DNA from: Isoetes taiwanensis | Taxonomy: Eukaryota > Streptophyta > Lycopodiopsida > Isoetales > Isoetaceae | Direction of reading: 5' to 3' | Assembly (NCBI GenBank): GCA_021234155.1 | Contig: JAJEKV010000188.1 | Coordinates: 532,452 to 596,451, forward strand | DNA: 64,000 nucleotides | In this document: piece by piece, positions 56,401-64,000 of the stretch | Layout: every line of letters begins with the position of its first letter | How positions within the stretch are numbered: the stretch's first letter is position 1 | The notes under the pieces: generated by a model | What the model was told of the DNA's origin: nothing | The model's database searches: none | The model's input: only the letters and a program-made list of their open reading frames with translations | Program-made: the position numbers and the translations under genes

Positions 56401-56515
56401 AAAATCAGATTATAGCGCCCAAAGCGTTTTCTGGGCAGCTTCAATTATAGAGAAGAAATGATCTTGAGGTTAATGGTGATACATTTGCCCTGCTAAATCT
56501 GGGCAATGGACTGGA
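53460..56515. other. Intergenic DNA upstream of the fucosyltransferase gene
   Basis: No gene recognised. Contains the second foldback repeat (53887-53965), a 65-bp tandem duplication (about 54471-54600, unit with CAACCCATCCCACCTTAGC) and a trinucleotide GGT/GCT stretch near 55330-55380. The last 300-600 bp probably hold the promoter and 5' UTR of the gene. I cannot fix the start. Confidence 0.5.
53887..53965. repeat. Foldback repeat, copy 2
   Basis: Arms GCCGAAAGCTTATC (53887-53900) and GATAAGCCTTCGGC (53952-53965) pair at 13 of 14 positions. Core GGGATTAAAAAACCCCGCCC, GGGTTTTCGAGG and AAAAACCCTAG as in copy 1 (35340-35406). Confidence 0.75.
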
Positions 56516-59500
56516 ATGAAGAAAAGGGGGAGAGGTTATACATATGTAATTTTAATGGCGCGCCCAAAAGCTCGGATCAAAGTCTTGCCGACCTTTTCGA
56601 CCATCTGCATCTTATGTGGTTTTGTGTTGCTAAGCCTTGCATTGCTGTCAATAGTAGTTTCTCATCTTTTTGATTTGGACTATCTTCACGAAGACAATAC
56701 ATCATCTCCAGTTCCAATAGCGTTGGTAAGTATTCAACATGTAAATCGATCTCCTTTGTTTTTCTTTCTATCGATTACTCCAATCATTGAAAGATGAATG
56801 GTTTCCTAAGTATTACCTTCGATAAGAGACCACGCACACCCCCCCCTGCTTTGTAGTTGCCTGTTCTTTCTTCTCGCTGAAGCTGCTAGTTTGCTTTTAT
56901 GCAGTTATAATTTTTTTTTTCCTTCGATCTGGTTGTTTGCTTTCTGGTTCATGAAAATAGAATCTGTTTGTCTTATTCTCCTGCCACATGATACACTTGG
57001 GTGTTTATCTGATATTCCCTTTCTTGTTCATCAGAAAAGGAAGACATGGGATCATATGCATGTTCTTCTTCCTGTAAGGCTTTCCTTTATAATATTTTAC
57101 CAGCTTCTGAATTTTACAGGGTTCTGACCGTTAATTATCTTGCACCTTCAGGATCCTGCTGATATTTTACCTGATAGCATATGGCATTCGAGTGCTGGTG
57201 CTCTGTATCATGGTTGTAGTGCGCCAAGCAAAAGCCATCTACGTAAGCTAGCCTGTCTGAAAAATTACTTGCTTCTATTTGAAATCTAGATAATACATTT
57301 GCTCGTATCATTCATCAATATTGAGTGCTCATTCTGCAGATCCTACTCAGTCCAGTTCCATTGGCTATTTGATGATTGAAGCAAGTGGGGGACTCAATCA
57401 GCAAAGAACTGGGGTATGTATTTTTTGCTAGCATATTTTTTCTAACAGTTCTGGAGGAGCTAATGGTTTTGACATGCAGATAACTGATGCCGTGGTTGTT
57501 GCAAGGCTGTTAAATGCAACTTTGGTTGTCCCAGACCTTGATCATAAGTCATACTGGAAGGACAGCAGGTATTTAGCATGCCAGCCATGTGATGTAAGCA
57601 TTGGGATGATATCTCTGATAATTGCTATTGGTTATTTTTCCAGCAATTTTAGCGATATTTTTGATGTTGACTGGTTCATAGAGGCTCTTGCTTCTGACGT
57701 GGTCATTGTGAAGAACTTACCTCCGAAACTAGACGCAATGATGAAGAAGCATGCAATCACAACACGAGTTCCTAGAAAATGTACTCCTAATTATTATCAA
57801 ACAAGAATAGCTCCTATTGTGCGCAAGAAACAAGTACGTGATTGCTGAAATGGGTGCTTATTTTTTAAAGATATGAGTTTTTGATCTGCAGGCTCATTTT
57901 ATAAATAATCCTTTGACCTCAGGCTGATCTTATCCCTGCAGGTTTTGCGCCTGACAAAGTTTGACTACCGGCTGGCGAACAAGTTAGATGCGGAACTTCA
58001 AAAGCTCAGGTGTCGAGTGAACTATAATGCACTTAAATTTACACCGCCAATAACAGACCTGGGTGAGGCTTTGGTTGAAAGAATGAGGCACAAGAGTGGT
58101 CGGTATATTGCATTACATCTGAGGTAAAAGAATTTTCGTTCGTGTTTGAGTGGTATTTTTCAATGAATAGCATACAGTGGAAGCGTTTGAACTCTGTAAT
58201 CAAGCTAGTAGTGATGTTGAGCACAAAACTTGATGAAATGATATGGTCGATTAAGATATTGGTTAGGGTTATTTCTATTTGAATTAGAGTATATTGCATT
58301 ACATCTGAGGTAAAACAATTTTTATTCATGTTTGAGTGGTATTTTTTCAATGAATAGCATACAGTGAAAGCGTTTGAACTCTGTAATCAAGCTAGTAGTG
58401 ATGTTGAGCACAAGACTTGATGAAATGATATGGTCGATTAAGATATTGGTTAGGGTTATTTCTATTTGCATTTAACATGGCAAGGTTCTCTTCCATATAG
58501 CCCCCAGTATTGTTGCATCATTCTGTATAACTCAGAACCTTAATTTAGCTTATATTTATGGGATACCTTAATTCCAGGTTTGAACCTGATATGTTGGCAT
58601 TTTCTGGATGCTACTATGGAGGTGGGGAAAAGGAGATTAGAGAACTTGGGTCAATTCGTAAGCGTTGGAAGACACTACATGTAAGTTGGTCTAGGCATAG
58701 AACATTTTACTTGAATAGCCATACCTGTTTAGTATGTGGGATGCTGTTCTGCATGAAGGCTTCAACGATGTGCTTGTTTCTATGTTTTTTTTACAAGCTT
58801 AAAAGTTAAAAGAATACCGCAAAAGTTTATTAGAAGGCTAATTTCAAAGTGTCTTCTGTTGGTTTTCTTTTGGGAACCAATCATTTGAATTTATTTCTCA
58901 ATGTGCAAAGTTTACTAGGAGCCTAATTTCAAAGTGTCTTCCGTTGGTTTTCTTTTGGGAACAAATCATTTGAATTTATTTCTCAATGTGCAGGTTCGGA
59001 GCCCTGAAAGGGAGCGGAGAAATGGAAAATGCCCTCTTACTCCTGAAGAGGTTGGTGTAATGCTGAGAGCGCTTGGCTTTGGCAACGATTCCCATCTTTA
59101 TGTTGCCTCTGGTGATGTTTACGGAGGAGAAACAACGTTAGCTCCTCTGAAGGCATTGTTTCCAAATTTTTATACCAAGGAAACTTTGGCTACCAGGGAG
59201 GAGTTGCAACCGTTTATGAACTTCTCTTCTAGAATGGCAGCTATAGATTATATTGTTTGTGATGAAAGTGACGTTTTTGTCACTAACAATAATGGCAATA
59301 TGGCTCGTATGTTGGCAGGTCGCAGGTAATTCTTTTTTTCTGTATATCCTTTGTTGCAACACAAAAACGAGTGTTAAGGGTGTTTATTCTCGTTTTTGCC
59401 CTTGGATCTTGTGTAGGCGGTTCTTTGGGCACAAACGAACAATACGTCCAAATCTGAAGAAGCTTGGCTCACTATTTCTTTCTAGACAGGAAATGAGTTG

Positions 59501-59822
59501 GAGCCAGTTCGCACTTAAAGTTAAGACATTCCAGAAAGGATTTATGGGTGAACCAAATGAAGTGAAGCCAGGAAGAGGTGAGTTCCATGAGAATCCTGTT
59601 GCCTGTATCTGTCAAAAGCAAAATAATAATTCCAATTTTGAGAAGGAAAAGCTGGAGGAACCAAAGAGTTTTTCCAGCGATGACCATTTAACTAAAGATG
59701 ATATGGAAATAGAAAGAAACATAGAGTTAAGCGGAGAAGACACAGAAACGTCCACAGAAGGTGATCTACATTTTGGATATGAAGATTACGAGGGAGAAGA
59801 CTTACCCTGGTTTTCTGACTAA
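56516..59822 (+). CDS. GDP-fucose protein O-fucosyltransferase family protein
   Basis: Ten exons with GT-AG introns: 56516-56725, 57035-57073, 57152-57242, 57340-57413, 57480-57568, 57644-57833, 57942-58123, 58578-58680, 58994-59325, 59417-59822. They give 571 residues without a stop. Residues about 22-50 form one membrane helix after a basic N-terminus, as in type II Golgi enzymes. Family motifs are ASGGLNQQRTGITDAVVVAR, LNATLVVPDLDH, SDIFDVDWFI, the GDP-fucose-binding IALHLRFEPDMLAFSGCYYG, GKCPLTPEEVG..LRALGF, and DYIVCDESDVFVTNNNGNMA. The C-terminus is acidic. It is likely to transfer fucose to protein or cell-wall glycan acceptors in the Golgi. The exact acceptor and the orthologue are not known, so I give no symbol. 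Phases join cleanly at every junction, which supports the model. It is the only intact host gene here. Confidence 0.92.
58104..58480 (+). repeat. Tandem duplication over exon 7 donor site
   Basis: About 187 bp in tandem (from 58104 and from 58291). The unit starts in exon 7 (ATTGCATTACATCTGAG|GTAAAA), so the splice donor is present twice. Confidence 0.85.
58818..58993 (+). repeat. Tandem duplication at exon 9 acceptor
   Basis: About 88 bp in tandem. The second copy ends in the used acceptor TCTCAATGTGCAG; the first ends TCTCAATGTGCAAAG. Confidence 0.85.
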
Positions 59823-60434
59823 CCTGTATATCCTGTTCACTATCCCATTGTTTTTCCGACAGATAGTATCTGTTCTAAATCCCATACCGGAGGTGTATTC
59901 CACGGTTTCCTGTAAATTGTCTCCATTTCATTATTTTCGTAATATGAAAAGGATTGGTATCCTTGTCATGCAAATGTTGATGAACTACAAACCATTTCTT
60001 GTTGATGCAACAGCTTGCTTTGTACCATAAACTGTTTGGCCTGACTAGGTCATTACCATATATTTGTGACTAAAAATGTAAAATTTTGTAAATGTTAATA
60101 CGACTTTGTCTGTCGTATAGGAGCAGATTTAATGCCGGAGTAACTAGTGTTGCTGTTTTGGTCTACGAAAGGGATTGTTTTTCTAACGTTTGGTGCGAGG
60201 TTGCGTTTGACTTTATCCTGTGAAGATCCTTGAAGCCTTTAGCCTTTTTATTTTGACATGTTCAAGAGTAGGATTTCAATTATGAGTCTGCGAGTAACAA
60301 TTGTTTGTGAGGTAAAAATGGTGCCCAAGAAGCCAATTTTTCACTATTTTGCTGACAAAAAGATGACAAAAAAAAATAAAAAATTAGAAGACAACCATTC
60401 AACAAAAGATTTAGCTTTTTAAAAATGGGCCGAA
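59823..60434. other. 3' UTR and downstream spacer of the fucosyltransferase gene
   Basis: AT-rich, without a recognised gene. Possible poly(A) signals are diffuse (AATATGAAAA near 59940). Confidence 0.4.
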
Positions 60435-60444
60435 GTCTGATGGT

Positions 60445-60589
60445 ACCCATCGCTGTGGTGGTCTAGTCGTAAGGCCTTGGATTGGGGTGATCCCCATCCG
60501 GGTTCAAAACCCATTGGCTATCATCGGGTGGGAGACTGTGGGCGGGTGCAAATCCCACCAACCATCCCTTCAAAAAAAAAAAAAAAAAG
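60445..60589 (+). mobile_element. tRNA-derived SINE
   Basis: A GTGGTGGTCTAGTCGTAAGG box A-like region and GGGTTCAAAACCC box B are 30-odd bp apart, as in Pol III promoters. A unique body and poly(A) follow. Target duplication GTCTGATGGT at 60435-60444 and 60591-60600. About 145 bp. Confidence 0.8.
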
Positions 60590-61085
60590 AGTCTGATGGT
60601 CCTATTTATTTCGTCACCCAGAACCAATGTGAATTGTAGTTAATGTCTTTTGTATATAGGAAAGGTCACTTACTTGACCTTCTTGCTGCAAAAATGCGGC
60701 AGAGCCCTATTGACACAGCCAGGAAATGATTTTCCCTGTAATTCTCTATAATGTGGAGGATGGTTATCGCGGTGGTGGTCTAGTGGTAAGGCCTTGGATT
60801 AGGGTGATCCCCACCCGGGTTCAAAACCCATTGGCTACCATCGGGTGGGAGACTGTGGGCTGGTGCAAATCCCACCAACCATGCCTTCAAACCAAAAAAA
60901 AAAAAAGTCTGATAGTCTTATTTTTTGTTAGCCAGAACCAATGTGAATTGTAGTTAATGTCTTTTGTATATAGAAAGGTCACTTACTTGACCTTCCTGCT
61001 GCAGAAATGCAGCAGCACGGAGCCCTGTTGACACAGCAGGAAGTGACCTTCCCTGTAATTATCTATAACGTGGAGGATGGTTAGG
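60445..61085 (+). repeat. Tandem duplication including the SINE
   Basis: Two units of about 320 bp (60445-60766 and about 60767-61085). Each has the SINE followed by CAGAACCAATGTGAATTG... and ends AATGTGGAGGATGGTTA or AACGTGGAGGATGGTTA. The second SINE copy (about 60767-60906) therefore arose by duplication, not by a separate insertion. Confidence 0.85.
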
Positions 61086-62253
61086 CGTTCGTTCTGCGCC
61101 ATATGTTGCCAATCCGATGGAATGCGCCATGTGTTGCCAATCTGACGGAATGTTTGTAAGTGTACTTCTCAAAAAAGAAAGCGTATCAAAAAGTCACTTC
61201 TTGGAGAAAAAAGCATATCAAAAAGTGCCACATGGCAGCATCTTATTAGCAAGCATGGCAAAAAAAGGTGTCTATCCTTTATGGGAAATAAGAATATCAC
61301 CAAGAATCAATGTCCTCCCATGTTGGATAAGCTTGAAGAGGTAGAATCAATGTCCTCCCATGTTGGATAAGCTTGAAGAGGTAATTTGTACTTTTATCGA
61401 AAAATAAAGTGCAAAATGAATGTATAGAGTGGACATTTATAAGCAAAGATAAAGGGATATTCATATTTATCTAATTTTTGGGTTGCTCGAATGGCATACC
61501 TTAGTGAGGAAGCTAGAATATCTATCTTAGATTGACGATGGAGATAGCGAGACATACTGGAGTATCTACAGAATATCTTAAATAGACGTACTACTCAAAA
61601 ACAAAGATTCCAAATCGACACACGTACTTGCTTAAAACGCTTTTTGCGGTTTTTGCTCACGTTAGTATTCGCATTTTTTCGGTGTGAGCAGCGTGAGCTT
61701 TAGGAACCCAAAAATAATTTTCGGCCATCCCTCCTATTCCTTCACAGATTTTGGCGGTGTGGCGGTGGGTAACGCCAGAGCCCACCATTACAGGATTGAC
61801 TCTCCTCCTATTCGCCTCCTACTTCCATGATTTCTTGCCAAGGCTTAAATAGAAGAAGCAAAACGAACCCCAGAAGTTTTGGTCATTACTAGCTTCATCT
61901 GGCATGAGGTAGCAGATTTTCCAGGGCCTTCTAGTTCTTTCATTTCTTCATTTGAAAGATGACTTTTAATCATTTTGTACACAGTGATGTTTATGAGGTG
62001 TACGGTCTATGAATCTCTGCTTCATTTTTTACATTTTTGACAATTTCTTCTCCATTCTGATTTTTGCCATTGTCACAGCTCAAACTAATAGATAAGCAGA
62101 TAAGCTTCTTGATCTTCCTTGCTATTGCTATCTTGATGTTTTAGCTCCTTGACAACTAGGGATGCAACAACATATTCAGCTGATAACATAGCTATTGCAC
62201 TTTTTCTTTTACTTCTCCAAGTAATTGCACCCCCGGCTAGTAATATGACATAA
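61086..62253. other. Spacer, no gene recognised
   Basis: Contains a 40-bp tandem duplication (61303-61342 and 61343-61382, AGAATCAATGTCCTCCCATG...) and a shorter one near 61098-61150 (GCCATATGTTGCCAATC). Otherwise nothing supported. Confidence 0.5.
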
Positions 62254-63290
62254 TCAGAGGTTGATTTTTTGCAACTCTGATCTCCTTTCTAAGTCAGCAT
62301 CAATATATTCTTGCAGACATAAGTTGTTTGAGTTATGCTTAATGCCATAGTCCTTTGTATCCTTTAAATATCGAAGAACCCTTTTTCCAGCTATCCAATG
62401 TAGCTTGCTTGCATTATGATTCCTTCTGCTAAGCATATTAACAACATAAGCTATATCTGATCGTGTATTGTTGGATAGATACAACATGCATCCAATCGAT
62501 TCTCTGTAGAGTATTTCCTCCATCTCCTTCATTTCTTTCTTTCTTACATCTGTTGTAAATTTATGCCCTGGAACAATTGGTGTTTTAACTGTATTTGCAT
62601 TTTCAAGGTTAAATCTCAAGAGCTTATTTTCAACGTGTCTGCATTGTTTGAATTATAAGATTCTCCTTTCTCTATCTCTTATCACTTCAATACCAAGAGA
62701 ATGTTTCGGTTCACCTAGATTTGTCATCCTGAACCTTTTTTTTCCGCACATCTTTGCAATGATTCAAAACTTTCACACTATTAGTAGCCATAATGCAGTC
62801 ATTCACATAAAGTGCAATGATGTAGTATTCATCACCAATTTTGTATCTACATAGATTCCCACCATTTGTCAGTTTTTCAAACCCTTGTTCTCTAAGGTAT
62901 TTATCTATGCAATTGTACCACTCTCTAGGAGCTTGTTTGAGACCATAGATTGCCTTATTTAATTTCCATATCATATTCTCACCTTCTTGAAACCCACGTG
63001 ATTGTTTAAAAAACATTCTCTCCTCCAATGTTGCATTTAAAAATTTGTCTTCACATTCATATGATGTAATTCAAGATCAAGTAGATTTGCCAAACAACAA
63101 TAGTCTTAAGACTAGTTAGTTTGACAATGGGAGAATAAGTCTCATATCCTTACTCTTCTTATATGTGAAACCTTGGGCCACAAGTCTAGCTTTATATTTC
63201 TTTCTTCCATCTGCATTTGTTTTAATTTTGAACAACCATTTGGTTTCTATAATATTTTGCCCTCTGTAGTTTGTTTTACACGATCATAAG
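62254..63290 (-). pseudogene. Ty1/copia pol relic (RT region)
   Basis: Minus-strand reading: KTNADGRKKYKARLVAQGFT (about 63230-63160), then IWKLNKAIYGLKQAPREWYN and YYIIALYVNDCIMAT (YVND in place of YVDD) in 63028-62711. Then EILYRESIGCMLYLSNNTRS, DIAYVVNMLSR and WIAGKRVLRYLKDTKDYGI in 62619-62254. Order and motifs are those of copia reverse transcriptase and the start of RNase H. Gag, integrase and LTRs are absent. Confidence 0.9.
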
Positions 63291-63445
63291 TCTCTATATC
63301 CTTGAATGAGTCTAGTTCCTCTTCATGGCTTCCTTTCCTCGTGTTTCTTTTCAGTTCCTCTTTTTATTTTCTTTCCTCCATCCGCATTTGTTTTAATTTT
63401 GAACAACCATTTGCTTCCTATAATATTATGCCCTCATGGAGTTTG
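63200..63445 (-). repeat. Partial duplication inside the copia relic
   Basis: About 70 bp (CATTTGTTTTAATTTTGAAC, AACCATTTG, CTATAATATT, TGCCCTC) occurs at about 63205-63270 and again at about 63375-63442. Confidence 0.75.
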
Positions 63446-64000
63446 TTAATGGACTTTGCAAAAGATGGATTCAAGACTAGGCAGAGAGTTGAAGCCATCT
63501 TCTATCGTGAATAGAGAAATGGTGATTGACCTGTTTATTTAAAGCTTCTTAGTAGCAACAAAAAACCAGTAATTTGTTTGATCTATTTATTTGAAGTTTT
63601 TTAGCCGGAACAGAGAAAGATTGAGCAAACAAATACCTTGTCTCATTATGTCCAATAAAGAAATGGGACAGCTCCATTATCATTGTTGTTAGCTTCTGCA
63701 TCTAATATTTTAGTTCATTTGGCTTTCTATCATGTATAAGGTAATCCACAACAAATATTGACTTCGTGCAAGGGATGCAAAACTTTCAACTATTCTTACA
63801 ATAGATTTCTAGTATATTAATATGGAATTCAAGGCTTGCCTTGTTGATTTCTTGTCGCAACTAATCAACTGGTATTCGAGTTTTTGTTTTAGTTTCATTA
63901 TTTGACCTAGTCCATTTGGGGCAGAGAGGCCAAAGAAAAAAGCCGATTATTACGCCTAACCTAAACATAGATTGATTGCCAAATATTGTTGGGAAATCAC
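63446..64000. other. Right flank, no gene recognised
   Basis: AT-rich with short frames only. A motif CTGTTTATTTAAAGCTTCTTAG resembles a second one about 60 bp downstream (ATCTATTTATTTGAAGTTTTTTAG). Confidence 0.4.

Noticed and set aside
60445-60520. A functional tRNA gene
   Set aside because: Only box A and box B are preserved. The cloverleaf cannot be completed and a poly(A) tail with target duplication follows.

Overview
The window is nuclear DNA of a land plant. It carries one intact ten-exon gene with GT-AG introns (a plant-type protein O-fucosyltransferase, 56516-59822). The rest is mostly nested retroelements and DNA elements, a tRNA-derived SINE, and AT-rich intergenic DNA. Nothing fixes the species. 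Two different chromodomain Ty3/gypsy lineages are present, and the protease and gag of one look like the Tcn1/Sushi type, which is better known outside flowering plants. That weakly favours a fern, lycophyte, bryophyte or gymnosperm.

Layout. (1) 688-20166: a plus-strand Ty3/gypsy chromovirus with 519-bp LTRs. (2) Inside it, between protease and reverse transcriptase, sits a 13.5-kb element with perfect 33-bp terminal inverted repeats (2785-16327). (3) 21460-27309: a LINE with a 15-bp target-site duplication and poly(A). (4) 30890-31640: a LINE relic. 31700-33280: the 3' third of a second copy of the first chromovirus. (5) 36041-36494: a 5'-truncated LINE on the minus strand, also with a 15-bp duplication. 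(6) 36733-53459: a minus-strand Ty3/gypsy element with 1.55-kb LTRs, an initiator-tRNA-Met primer site and a purine tract. It carries about 3 kb of extra genes upstream of gag, and its 5' LTR is split by a 4.6-kb insertion. (7) 56516-59822: the O-fucosyltransferase gene. (8) 60445-61085: a tandemly duplicated SINE. (9) 62254-63290: a Ty1/copia relic.

The most unusual content is the 13.5-kb inverted-repeat element. It is a row of small transcription units: a divergent histone H3 gene, several unrecognised genes, four tandem paralogous coiled-coil genes each with its own TATA box, and a minus-strand gene that may be a transposase. The units are separated by about a dozen imperfect palindromes, typically ~66 bp. 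Their arms are conserved (GATCACACGACGC / GCGTCGTGTGATC) but their loops differ. The first five genes of the row (called A, B/C, H3, D and X here) recur in the same order, without the palindromes, in front of gag in the minus-strand Ty3/gypsy element. So a histone-H3-containing gene cassette appears to ride in two unrelated mobile elements in one window. Nearly all of these genes now carry frameshifts or stops, so what is seen is a fossil of that system. Similarity of H3 is certain, similarity of X is good, and similarity of A, B/C and D is suggestive.
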